Shown piece after piece: positions 32,631-41,107 of a stretch of 45,876 bases of DNA. The first letter of the stretch is position 1, and every line of letters begins with the position of its first letter. The position numbers and the translations under genes were made by a program. Below the pieces are notes generated by a model. It made no database searches. It had not been told where the DNA came from and saw only the letters and a list, made by a program, of their open reading frames with translations. The DNA is from Hyphomicrobiales bacterium (lineage in GTDB: Bacteria; Pseudomonadota; Alphaproteobacteria; Rhizobiales; Rhizobiaceae): contig UBTY01000044.1 in the NCBI GenBank assembly GCA_900468535.1, forward strand, positions 1 to 45,876, written 5' to 3'.

Positions 32631-34352
32631 CTATCGCTGCGCGCGCAGGCCCTCGGTGCCCAGATGCTTCTGGAAAACCGTTTCCAGGATATCGGGGCTG
32701 ACGGGCTTCATGATCACGTCGTCCATGCCTGCCTTCACGCATTCCGCACGGTCGCGCTCGAAGGCCTGCGTCAGCACGCCGATGATCGGCGTATGAAGGC
32801 CGGTGTCGCCTTCGACCTGACGGATCAGGCGAGCTGCTTCAAAGCCGTTGAAGCCTGGAAGCGAGATATCCATCAGGACGATCTTCGGCTTGTGCTCCGT
32901 CCAGAGCCGCACGGCCTCGTCGCCGCTGGCGGCAATCAGATAGCGGTAGCCCAGACCTTCGAGGATCTGGGAGAAGACGATCTGATTGATGTCGTTGTCT
33001 TCGGCGACGAGCACGTCGAGCGAGCCATCATCCTCCGACGTCGAGATCTCCCAGGTCGTATCGATGTTGCCGACCATGCCGCTGCGGTTGCTGCGGTTGA
33101 AATGTCGGGCGACAAGGAAGGTCAGCTCGTTGGCAAGCTGGAAACCGTCCATCACGAGGGAGGGAATGCCGTATTGCTCTGCGAGCTCAAGGCAGCGCAT
33201 GCCCATCTGGTTGTCGACGATCAACAGGTCGAGCGACAGGCCGGCGGAACTCGCGATTTCCAGGAACTGCTCCTGCTCTTCCTCGCGACGCACCGAGCAT
33301 GCCTCGAAGCCATACTTCGCCAGTGCTCTCAGGGCGGAGGTTTCGGCAGCGATGTCGCCTGTCACGACGAGGATCTTCCGGCCGGAGAAGTTCTCCGGGA
33401 CGATCGCTTCCATCGCCGCCGGCTCGCGCCGTTCGCCGTTGCCGGTCATCGGAACGTAGGCACGGCGATAGGAATTACGGCTTGACGTGGTGATGGCTGA
33501 GGCCAGCTCGAATTCGTCGAGATCCGCGCCATCGCGCGGCAGGTCCTGCATCGTCGAAACGAGAAAATAACGGCCGGGCTTGCCGATGCGCTGCTTACGG
33601 CTGACGATATCGCGCTCCGCACCGCCGCGCGAGATTTGGCGCTGCCGCGAGATCGACATCTCGCCGGTTTCCAGCACATGCCGATCGCTTTCCTCGAAGC
33701 GCTCCGCAATTTCTGGCGAAAACAGGTCGGCACTCTTGCGACCGAGGACCTCGTCGACGGTGGTCTGATACTTCTCGCAGAACGCGATATTGACCGCGAC
33801 GTAGTTCAGGTTCCGATCCTTGACGAAGAGCGGGAACGGCAGATTATCGAGAATGTCTTCCGTCAACTGAACCCGTTCGAGATCCAGGCGCCACTGCTCC
33901 TCGCGCTTCTTGTCCTCTGAGATGTCGGAGATAACGCAAACGCCATAGCCGCTGGGCAGACGTCGCTTCTGGAAGCGGATCCAGCAATCGTCGCCGTGGC
34001 GCTCGACCGCCTCGAAGCGCTCGCGCCAGTGCGACGCGATCTTCTGGGAGAGCCAGTCCTCGCGGCCAACGGCTGCCTGCTTTCCGGCTGAATTCGTTCT
34101 GATCCCGGTGTCGTAGATGGCGCTGAGGAAATCGCGCAGACGCGTTCCTGGGCTCAGCATCTCCGCGGAAATCGGGAAGAAATCGAGGACCTGACGGCTG
34201 GCGAAGATCAGATGATCGGTCTTGTCGTAGACCACGAAAGCAGAGGCGAGGCTGTCGCACACCGCATCAAACAGCGCAGTCTGCAGGCTGTTGTCAGCCG
34301 GCAAATCGCCATTCAAAGATGACGTGTCCGCTTTTTCGAAGCCGGCACTCAT
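32631..34352 (-). CDS. kinase-less PAS-PAS-REC-REC hybrid regulator
   Basis: A 573-residue signalling protein with no histidine-kinase domain. Two PAS-like domains (about 25-145 and 165-280), a degenerate receiver (about 325-415; D380 in LLIVDNQMG), and a normal receiver (about 445-565) with E451/D452 in AEDNDIN, phospho-acceptor D495 in LMDISLPGFNG, T528 in GVLTQAF and K549 in MKPVS. It probably takes phosphate from a separate kinase or phosphotransferase. Start: ATG 34352 begins the conserved region; an ATG at 34388 is the alternative. A CtrA-type box lies in the space shared with the divergent mutL. Confidence 0.85.
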   Translation of the reverse strand: MSAGFEKADTSSLNGDLPADNSLQTALFDAVCDSLASAFVVYDKTDHLIFASRQVLDFFPISAEMLSPGTRLRDFLSAIYDTGIRTNSAGKQAAVGREDWLSQKIASHWRERFEAVERHGDDCWIRFQKRRLPSGYGVCVISDISEDKKREEQWRLDLERVQLTEDILDNLPFPLFVKDRNLNYVAVNIAFCEKYQTTVDEVLGRKSADLFSPEIAERFEESDRHVLETGEMSISRQRQISRGGAERDIVSRKQRIGKPGRYFLVSTMQDLPRDGADLDEFELASAITTSSRNSYRRAYVPMTGNGERREPAAMEAIVPENFSGRKILVVTGDIAAETSALRALAKYGFEACSVRREEEQEQFLEIASSAGLSLDLLIVDNQMGMRCLELAEQYGIPSLVMDGFQLANELTFLVARHFNRSNRSGMVGNIDTTWEISTSEDDGSLDVLVAEDNDINQIVFSQILEGLGYRYLIAASGDEAVRLWTEHKPKIVLMDISLPGFNGFEAARLIRQVEGDTGLHTPIIGVLTQAFERDRAECVKAGMDDVIMKPVSPDILETVFQKHLGTEGLRAQR

Positions 34353-34422
34353 GCTCACGCGTCCCAACTGTGTCCGATTGAAATGCATTCTCGGAGGTAC
34401 AGATCAAAATGGCAGTTTTGTC

Positions 34423-34438
34423 TTAAAGCGCGCTTAAC
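34423..34438. promoter_or_regulatory. CtrA-type box TTAA-N7-TTAAC
   Basis: TTAA (34423-34426), AGCGCGC, TTAAC (34434-34438): an exact match to the full CtrA consensus, in the 176-bp space between the divergent PAS-REC gene (start 34352) and mutL (start 34529). It overlaps a perfect 14-bp palindrome, GCTTAACGTTAAGC (34432-34445). Confidence 0.55.
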
Positions 34439-34528
34439 GTTAAGCAGCTGGCGACAGCGAGCGGGACAAGCCTTGGCGGGAGCGCTTTCCCGCTTCCCAG
34501 GAGCCGGCGAATCCGCGAAAATAGCAAC

Positions 34529-36349
34529 ATGGCCATTCGACAGCTCTCCGAGACACTCATCAACCAGATCGCAGCCGGCGAAGTCATCGAGCGCCCGGCA
34601 AGCGCCGCCAAGGAATTGATCGAGAACGCGCTCGATGCCGGGGCGACCCGTATCGAGATCGCGACGGCAGGCGGCGGCAAGGCGCTGTTGCGCGTGTCGG
34701 ACAACGGATCGGGCATGGACGCCGCGGACCTCGAGCTTGCCGTCCGGCGGCACTGCACGTCGAAGATCTCGACCACGCTCGATGACATCCGCACGCTCGG
34801 CTTCCGCGGGGAAGCGCTGCCCTCGATCGGCTCGGTCGCCCGGCTGAGCATTTCCAGCCGCCGCCGCGATGGCGTCGACGGTCATGAGATCGCGATGGCG
34901 GGCGGCAAGCTGCTGCATCTGCGTCCCTCCGCATCCAATCCGGGTACGATCGTCGAAGTCCGGGACCTTTTCTTCGCCACGCCGGCGCGCCTGAAATTCC
35001 TGAAGACGGAGAAGGCCGAGGCAGCCGCGATCACCGAGACCGTCAAGCGCATGGCAATCGCCTTCCCGGGTGTGCGCTTCGTGCTGTCGGGGTCTGACCG
35101 CTCCACCCTGGAACTGCCTGCTACCGGGGACGACCACCTGGCACGGATTGCGCAGGTTCTCGGCAAGGAGTTCCGGGAGAACGCAATCGAGATCAATGCA
35201 GAGCGCGAGGAAATCTCGCTGACCGGCTTTGCAGGGGTGCCGACGTTCAATCGCGGAAACTCGGCGCATCAATATGCTTTCGTCAACGGCCGGCCGGTGC
35301 AGGACAAGCTTATCCTTTCGGCAATCCGCGGCGCCTATGCGGAAACCATTCCATCCGGACGATACGCGGTCGCCGTTCTGTCGATCGAGCTCGATCCGGC
35401 GCTTGTCGACGTCAACGTGCATCCGGCGAAGTCCGATGTGCGGTTCCGCGACCCGCACCTGGTCCGCGGCCTGATCGTCGGGGCTATTCGCGAGGCACTT
35501 GCCCGCGACGGCAGCCGTGCCGCGACCACGGGAGCGGAAGGGATGCTGCGCTCATTCCGGCCGGGTTTCCAACCACAGGCGCCGCAGCCACAGCAGCCGT
35601 GGTCTGCGGAACGGTCGCCCTCGCGCCCCTACGATTTTCCCGCTCAGAGCGCTTTTCGTGAACGCCCGCAATCGTCGTTCGACGGGCTGGTGATGCCGAC
35701 GGCACGTGCGGAAACCACGACATCGTCCTGGTCGCCGCCACCGGCTGCGGAGGCGGAAGCGCCGGCGCGCTATCCGCTCGGTGCGGCGCGCGCGCAGATC
35801 CATGAGAACTACATCGTTGCGCAGACCGACGACGGCCTTGTCATCGTCGATCAGCATGCGGCCCACGAGCGACTGGTGTTCGAGGCGCTGCGTAAGGCGC
35901 TGCACTCCAAGCGCCTGGCGTCCCAGGTTCTGCTCATTCCCGAGATCGTGGATCTTCCCGAGGAGGATTGCGACCGGCTGATGCAGTTTGCCGCCGAACT
36001 CGGCGAGCTTGGCCTGGCGATCGAGCGCTTCGGCCCCGGCGCGATCGCCGTTCGCGAGACGCCGGCGCTGTTGGGGGAAGTCGATGCCTCCGGGCTCGTT
36101 CGGCAGCTGGCCGATGAGGTGGCGGAATGGGACACGGCCTCCGGTCTCTCGGCCAAGCTGGAATATGTCGCGGCGACGATGGCTTGCCACGGATCGGTGC
36201 GTTCCGGCCGGCGGATGCGGCCGGAAGAAATGAATGCGCTTCTTCGTCAAATGGAAGTGACGCCCGGCTCCGGCCAGTGCAATCACGGACGCCCGACCTA
36301 TATCGAATTGAAGCTTTCCGATATCGAGCGGCTGTTCGGCAGAAGCTGA
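34529..36349 (+). CDS. mutL: DNA mismatch repair protein MutL (endonuclease type)
   Basis: A 606-residue MutL: N-terminal GHKL ATPase (INQIAAGEVIERPASAAKEL, ENALDAGATRIEI, VSDNGSGM, LGFRGEALPSI), a Pro/Gln/Ser-rich linker (about 345-405), and a C-terminal dimer domain. The endonuclease motif DQHAAHERLVFE is present, along with ACHGSVRSG, CNHGRPT and the final GRS, so it is the nicking type found in bacteria without MutH. No good ribosome site precedes the ATG. Divergent from the PAS-REC gene; a CtrA-type box lies upstream. Confidence 0.97.
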   Translation: MAIRQLSETLINQIAAGEVIERPASAAKELIENALDAGATRIEIATAGGGKALLRVSDNGSGMDAADLELAVRRHCTSKISTTLDDIRTLGFRGEALPSIGSVARLSISSRRRDGVDGHEIAMAGGKLLHLRPSASNPGTIVEVRDLFFATPARLKFLKTEKAEAAAITETVKRMAIAFPGVRFVLSGSDRSTLELPATGDDHLARIAQVLGKEFRENAIEINAEREEISLTGFAGVPTFNRGNSAHQYAFVNGRPVQDKLILSAIRGAYAETIPSGRYAVAVLSIELDPALVDVNVHPAKSDVRFRDPHLVRGLIVGAIREALARDGSRAATTGAEGMLRSFRPGFQPQAPQPQQPWSAERSPSRPYDFPAQSAFRERPQSSFDGLVMPTARAETTTSSWSPPPAAEAEAPARYPLGAARAQIHENYIVAQTDDGLVIVDQHAAHERLVFEALRKALHSKRLASQVLLIPEIVDLPEEDCDRLMQFAAELGELGLAIERFGPGAIAVRETPALLGEVDASGLVRQLADEVAEWDTASGLSAKLEYVAATMACHGSVRSGRRMRPEEMNALLRQMEVTPGSGQCNHGRPTYIELKLSDIERLFGRS

Positions 36350-36416
36350 AAAAGCTGGCAATGGCCGCTGCCGCGGGTTATGGCAGGGAAATGACAGCCT
36401 GCAAGGAATGGAGCGC

Positions 36417-36647
36417 ATGAATTTGTTTGAGGGACATGGAAACCGCGAGGCGCAGATCCGCTACCTGGATGCGGATTTCCAGATCCTGTCGCCCGGCTCC
36501 TATGTCGTTTGCGCCATCACCGGAAAGCAGATCCCTCTCGACGAATTGCGCTACTGGAGCGTTGCGCGGCAGGAGCCCTATGCCGATGCCGTGGCCTCGC
36601 TCGAGGCCGACAAGCGCGCCGGCGTTTTGCCGAACCAGAAGCGTTAA
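36417..36647 (+). CDS. DUF2093 protein
   Basis: A 76-residue protein of the alphaproteobacterial family DUF2093: EAQIRYLDADFQILSPGSYV, CAITGKQIPLDELRYWSVARQEPYA. ATG 36417 has GGAG four to five bases upstream; an ATG three codons earlier sits too close to its AAGGA. It follows mutL by 67 bp and ends 3 bp before the convergent lpxK. Function unknown; one Cys and CAITGK suggest nothing firm. Confidence 0.88.
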   Translation: MNLFEGHGNREAQIRYLDADFQILSPGSYVVCAITGKQIPLDELRYWSVARQEPYADAVASLEADKRAGVLPNQKR

Positions 36648-36650
36648 GGC

Positions 36651-37691
36651 TTAAGCTGCGGACTTCTCTTTCATCCGCCGCTCGCGACATGCATCGATGG
36701 CGCGGGTGATGATCAGGTCCGGCGCAAGATGATCCTCGAACGCCATCTCGACTTCGATCACCACGCAACGCTCGGCGAGTTGTTTCGCCTTGCCATTGTG
36801 ACCGGCCAGGCGGACGAAATCCTTTGACGTCGTGACGATCTTCAAGCCATCGCGTTCCGCGGTTGACAGGATATCGTCAACCTCGTCTTCCGTCAGATGC
36901 TCGTGATCGCCGAAAGACCGGCGGGCGGCGATCTCGCAGCCGATCGACTCTACCGTTCGAAAGAACTTTGCAGGATCGGCGATGCCGGCAAAGGCCAGCA
37001 CGCGCTGGCCCGCAAGCTCGTTGCCGGTAGCAACCTTGATAGACGCGGTGAAATAGGGCTTTGCCGCGCGGGCGGCGATACGGACGATCTTGTCGGCCGC
37101 CGTTCCCGCCCCGACTTTCAGCAAGGCGGTCGCATAACGCAGCTGCTGGCGGATCGGCGCGCGCACCGGCCCGCCGGGAACGATGTGGCCATTACCCAGG
37201 CCGCGCGTCGCATCGATGACGAGCAACGCATAGTCGATCGCAAGTCGCGCGCTTTGGAAGCCGTCATCCATGATGATCAGGTCAGCGCCTTCCTTGACGA
37301 GGCGCCTGGCGCCGTCGACACGGCGCCGGGAGATCACCGTTAAAGCCTCGCGGGCGAGCAGCAACGGCTCGTCACCGACAGCAACCGCGCGGTGGTGCTC
37401 GGGATCAACAACCGTCGTGACGTCGAGCGAGCCGCCATAGCCACGGCTGAGAAAGCCGGGCTTCAGCCCCCTCGCCTTCGCGGCCCGGGCGATCGTCAGG
37501 GCTGTCGGCGTCTTGCCGGCACCGCCCACGGTAAAATTGCCGATGCAGATGACCGGAACCGGGACGGATGCACGCTTGGCATGCGCCATGCGATAACCGG
37601 CAATACGTCCATAGAGGAATGAAACAGGGGAGAGCGTCCAGGCGCGCCAATCAGCCTTCGTCCACCAGAAAGGCGGCGCTTCCGATACCAT
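36651..37691 (-). CDS. lpxK: tetraacyldisaccharide 4'-kinase
   Basis: Adds the 4'-phosphate to the lipid A precursor at the inner membrane. The 346-residue P-loop kinase starts MVSEAPPFWWTKADWRAW, with a Walker A motif in CIGNFTVGGAGKTPTA (Gly-Gly-Ala-Gly-Lys-Thr), FLSRGYGG and MDDGFQSARLAIDYALLVID. ATG 37691 has AGGA nine bases upstream. A longer frame to 37847 is not supported. Last gene of the envelope cluster that also holds waaA. Ends 3 bp from the convergent DUF2093 gene. Confidence 0.95.
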   Translation of the reverse strand: MVSEAPPFWWTKADWRAWTLSPVSFLYGRIAGYRMAHAKRASVPVPVICIGNFTVGGAGKTPTALTIARAAKARGLKPGFLSRGYGGSLDVTTVVDPEHHRAVAVGDEPLLLAREALTVISRRRVDGARRLVKEGADLIIMDDGFQSARLAIDYALLVIDATRGLGNGHIVPGGPVRAPIRQQLRYATALLKVGAGTAADKIVRIAARAAKPYFTASIKVATGNELAGQRVLAFAGIADPAKFFRTVESIGCEIAARRSFGDHEHLTEDEVDDILSTAERDGLKIVTTSKDFVRLAGHNGKAKQLAERCVVIEVEMAFEDHLAPDLIITRAIDACRERRMKEKSAA

Positions 37692-37797
37692 TCTTGCCGT
37701 CCTGCCTTTTGCACCGCGGGCTTGACGCCGACGGCTCTTTTCCTCAACCCCGCGAAAAGAGAAGGCAATTTTCAAGAAAATGCAAGCCTTCGGTCGA

Positions 37798-38511
37798 TCA
37801 GGCGAGCTGCAGGTCCGGCAACAGACCTTCCAGCTCGGTGATATCATTCAGGCAATAGTCGGAGGCGGCAGCCAGGGATTCGCGCGAGCCGGTACCGGTC
37901 AGAACCGCGACCGTCACGCCTGCCTTGGCGTTGCGGCCCATATGCAGATCGTGATTGTTGTCGCCCACGACGGCGACCTCCGACGGTTGCAGGCCGGTGG
38001 CCGCACAAAATCCGAGCACCATGCCGGCTTCGGGCTTCGACCCGAAACCGCTGTCGTAGCCGGCGATGTAATCCACGTATTGTGAGAAGCCGAAACGCGC
38101 GGCCGTCTGGCGGATAGATCGCTCGTTGTCACTGGAGGCGACGCCAAGACGGAATCCGCGTGCATGCAGGCGAGAAAAGAAGGCCGACAGGTCCGTCACC
38201 GGAACGGAAAAATCGGCGGCGTGCGCAAACAGATCGTCGAGGCGAACAGTCAGATCGGACACGTCGAGCGACGATCCGGCCGCTACCAGGCCTTCTGCGA
38301 TCTGGCGGGTGTTGCCGGCGGCGAGAAGGCTGTCCGGAACGATATGGCCGGTCACCGGATCCATTCCGCAGGCGGAAAGCAGCCGATCGGCCAGGGCCAC
38401 GTCGCCTTCGGAGGCGATGCGGGCGAGCTCCCGGTTTACCGGCAGCCAGCTCTCATCGTAGTCCAGAAGCGTTCCGTCCTTGTCGAACAGGATACCCTTG
38501 ATCGCGTCCAT
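37798..38511 (-). CDS. HAD-family phosphatase in the waaA-lpxK cluster
   Basis: A 237-residue HAD hydrolase of the phosphoglycolate-phosphatase type: motif I FDKDGTLLDYDES, motif II ASSDN, motif III Lys in GSKPEAG, motif IV VVGDNNHDLHMG. Located 8 bp downstream of waaA and upstream of lpxK (106 bp). In this context it might remove a phosphate linked to Kdo or lipid A metabolism, but the usual Kdo-8-phosphate phosphatase has a different, short HAD fold, so the substrate is open. ATG 38511 has GGGA upstream. Confidence 0.88.
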   Translation of the reverse strand: MDAIKGILFDKDGTLLDYDESWLPVNRELARIASEGDVALADRLLSACGMDPVTGHIVPDSLLAAGNTRQIAEGLVAAGSSLDVSDLTVRLDDLFAHAADFSVPVTDLSAFFSRLHARGFRLGVASSDNERSIRQTAARFGFSQYVDYIAGYDSGFGSKPEAGMVLGFCAATGLQPSEVAVVGDNNHDLHMGRNAKAGVTVAVLTGTGSRESLAAASDYCLNDITELEGLLPDLQLA

Positions 38512-38519
38512 GGAATCCC

Positions 38520-39839
38520 TCAGCGCTGCGCGGCCGTCTTCGGCAGCAATCGCGCCTTCACCGTCAGCGGGTTGATATAAGGTTCAAGGCCCTTCAGCGT
38601 CGCCGTCAGCGCCCCACGCATTTCTTGCACGGCAACGACGCCCGCCTCGATCATTTTGCGCCGTGCGTCGTCGTTGGTCAGCAAATAGTGAACGCCCTTG
38701 GCCAGCATCTCGGTGTCGCGCACCATGCGCGCGCTGCCACGGCGGGCGAGCCTCTGATAGGCTTCCCTGAAATTCTGGACATTGCTTCCGGAGAGGACCG
38801 CGCAGCCGAGCATCGCCGGCTCAAGCGGGTTCTGACCGCCTTCGGCAAACAGCGAACGGCCAACGAAGGCCACCTCGGTCAAACGCAGATAAAGCCCCAT
38901 CTCGCCGATCGTGTCGCCAAGGAAGACGTCGACGTCGGGCGAGAGAACGTCGTCACGGGTACGGCGCGCGACCTTCAGGCCCTGCTTGACGAGTTCTGCT
39001 TCAATGGCATCCGAACGATCCGGATGGCGCGGAACGATGATGGTCAGCTGGCCATCCCGCTCCTTGAGGGTGCGGTGAACGATGCCGGCGGCTTTTTCCT
39101 CGCCGTCGAATGTCGAGATCGCCGCCCAGGTCCGGCGATCGCCGATCTGCTTCTTGTAGCGGGCAAAGACAGCCGCGTCATAGGAAGGAGCGTCGGTGTC
39201 GACCTTCAGATTGCCGGACATGATGACCTGGCGCGCGCCGAGATCGCGAAAACGCTCCGCATCGACATCCGACTGGGCGATGACAAGGGCGAGGTTTTCG
39301 AACAGGGCATCGGCCAAAGAGGGACGACGGCTCCAGCGAGCGAAGGAGCGATCCGACATGCGCGCATTGACCAGTATCTGCGGAATGCGACGCCGGCCAA
39401 GCTCCATGATCGTCGCCGGCCAGATCTCGGATTCAGCGATCAGGGCGCAGTCCGGTTGCCAGTAATCGAGAAAACGGCTGACGGCGGGCTTCAGATCGAG
39501 CGGCACATATTGATGGATGGCCTCGTTGCCGACGCGCTCTGCAGCGAGCTTCGCCGAGGTGACGGTGCCGGTCGTGAGGATGACGTGAATATCGCGGCGG
39601 CGGATCTCACGGATCAACGGAATGACCGCGTTCATCTCGCCGACGCTTGCGGCATGAAACCAGATCAGCGGACCGGCAGGCCGGTCCGCGCTTGCATAGC
39701 CGGAGCGTTCCAGCCGGCGCGCGCGATCTTCCTTGCCCTTCGCGGCCCGGTAGGTCAGATACCCACCGACGAAAGGCGTCATCAGCGTGCCGGCTGCCTG
39801 ATAGGCGCCTAGCGCGAGCCGCGCCATGCGGCCGCTCAT
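38520..39839 (-). CDS. waaA: 3-deoxy-D-manno-octulosonic acid (Kdo) transferase
   Basis: Adds Kdo to lipid A precursors (KdtA). The 439-residue GT30 enzyme has an N-terminal membrane-association helix, then GPLIWFHAASVGEMNAVIPLI with the catalytic Glu in GEMNA, DCALIAESEIWPATI, RHPDR and FAEGGQNPLEPA near the C-terminal donor site. ATG 39839. Upstream DUF4170 gene and downstream HAD gene are on the same strand. Central to the Kdo/lipid A cluster. Confidence 0.96.
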   Translation of the reverse strand: MSGRMARLALGAYQAAGTLMTPFVGGYLTYRAAKGKEDRARRLERSGYASADRPAGPLIWFHAASVGEMNAVIPLIREIRRRDIHVILTTGTVTSAKLAAERVGNEAIHQYVPLDLKPAVSRFLDYWQPDCALIAESEIWPATIMELGRRRIPQILVNARMSDRSFARWSRRPSLADALFENLALVIAQSDVDAERFRDLGARQVIMSGNLKVDTDAPSYDAAVFARYKKQIGDRRTWAAISTFDGEEKAAGIVHRTLKERDGQLTIIVPRHPDRSDAIEAELVKQGLKVARRTRDDVLSPDVDVFLGDTIGEMGLYLRLTEVAFVGRSLFAEGGQNPLEPAMLGCAVLSGSNVQNFREAYQRLARRGSARMVRDTEMLAKGVHYLLTNDDARRKMIEAGVVAVQEMRGALTATLKGLEPYINPLTVKARLLPKTAAQR

Positions 39840-39976
39840 ATGATCTGCCCCCGATCAATTACGATCGTCATTAACCCATTCCCAATTCTTGTTGCGGCCG
39901 GAAATGACCGATCACTTTGTTCAGAATGCGTCAGCAGCCGGCAGAGCGGCCGAGAGGAGCGCGCGGCGCTTCACAA

Positions 39977-40231
39977 TTAGTTGCCGGACTTGTTTTCGGG
40001 ATCCAAAAGGCGGTGCATGTGTACAATGAAATAACGCATGTGCGCATTGTCGACAGTCGACTGCGCCTTACCCTTCCACGCGGTCAACGCAGTGGCATAA
40101 TCCGGAAAAATACCGACGATATCCAGATCCTTGAGGTCACGGAACTGAACGTCATCAAGACTTTCCAGTTCGCCGCCGAATACAAGGTGCAAAAGTTGTT
40201 TCTTTTCGCTGGAGTTCGTCATTTTCGTCAC
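39977..40231 (-). CDS. DUF4170 protein
   Basis: An 84-residue protein of the alphaproteobacterial DUF4170 family: LLHLVFGGELESLDDVQF, DIVGIFPDYATALTAWKGKA, AHMRYFIVHMHRL. GTG 40231 lies 12 bases after GGAGGAG; ATG 40222 is the alternative. It sits between the cysQ-like gene and waaA on the same strand, as in other rhizobia. Function unknown, probably a small regulator or adaptor of the lipid A pathway (inference from position). Confidence 0.85.
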   Translation of the reverse strand: MTKMTNSSEKKQLLHLVFGGELESLDDVQFRDLKDLDIVGIFPDYATALTAWKGKAQSTVDNAHMRYFIVHMHRLLDPENKSGN

Positions 40232-40291
40232 TTTCTTTTTCTGCTCCTCCGCCGTTTCATCTGAGGGATTTTGACGGAAACGTCAACTGCC

Positions 40292-41089
40292 TCATCGACG
40301 CACGGCGCGGGTTATCAGGTCGTTCAATTCAGGGTGCGATGCCGCGCAGAGTTCGTCGTGGCTAACACGCGGCCTGTTGTAGATTACATCACGGCCGGCG
40401 AGATCGACGAGCCGCCCGCCTGCCCGCTCCAGGATCAGGTCGGCGGCCGCCAGGTCCCAGTCGTGGGAGTTGCGCTTCACGAAGGTTCCATCGATACGAC
40501 CGTCCGCGACCATGGCGATGCGGTAGGCCAGTGACGGCACATGCTTGACGCGCTCGATCCGGGTTCTGAGCTCATCCGGAAAGCCGGCGAGCACATCTTC
40601 GGCGATGGCGAAACGCGAAGTGCCCTGCTGCGGGGCGGCGACTGTGATCACCTCGCCGTTCTTGCGCGCCACGCCTGAGGCCGTTGCTTCATAGAGTTCA
40701 TCAAGCGCGGGTGCGTAGAGCACGCCGGCAACCGGCCGGCCGTCATGAACCACGGCGACGCTGACGCACCAGAGGTTCAATCCGCCAATGAAGGCGCGGG
40801 TGCCGTCGATGGGATCGATGATGAACAAGGTTGAGCGCGACAGGCGCTGCGCGTCATCGTCAGTCTCTTCCGACAGCCAACTATAATCAGGCCTGGCAGC
40901 CCGCAGAACGGCTTCCAGCGTTTCATTGGCAGCAAAGTCCGCGGCACTGACGGGCGAACGGCCCTCGTTCTTCCACCAGACCTCAGGCGCCTGATTGAAG
41001 TAACCAAGAGCAACCTTGCCAGCCTGTTTCGCCGCATCGACGATCAGATGCAAATCGTCCTGCCAGCGGGCTGCACTCGCTTCGCTCAT
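40292..41089 (-). CDS. cysQ: inositol-monophosphatase-family phosphatase, CysQ-like
   Basis: A 265-residue Li+-sensitive phosphatase of the IMPase/3'(2'),5'-bisphosphate nucleotidase group: WLSEE, DPIDGTRAFIGGLNLW and HDWDLAAADLIL (metal ligands). CysQ (removal of PAP) is the best guess; inositol monophosphatase is possible. ATG 41089 is preferred to a TTG at 41098. It starts 18 bp after pmbA and precedes the DUF4170 gene by 60 bp. Confidence 0.9.
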   Translation of the reverse strand: MSEASAARWQDDLHLIVDAAKQAGKVALGYFNQAPEVWWKNEGRSPVSAADFAANETLEAVLRAARPDYSWLSEETDDDAQRLSRSTLFIIDPIDGTRAFIGGLNLWCVSVAVVHDGRPVAGVLYAPALDELYEATASGVARKNGEVITVAAPQQGTSRFAIAEDVLAGFPDELRTRIERVKHVPSLAYRIAMVADGRIDGTFVKRNSHDWDLAAADLILERAGGRLVDLAGRDVIYNRPRVSHDELCAASHPELNDLITRAVRR

Positions 41090-41107
41090 ATCCGTCAATC
41101 CAATCCG

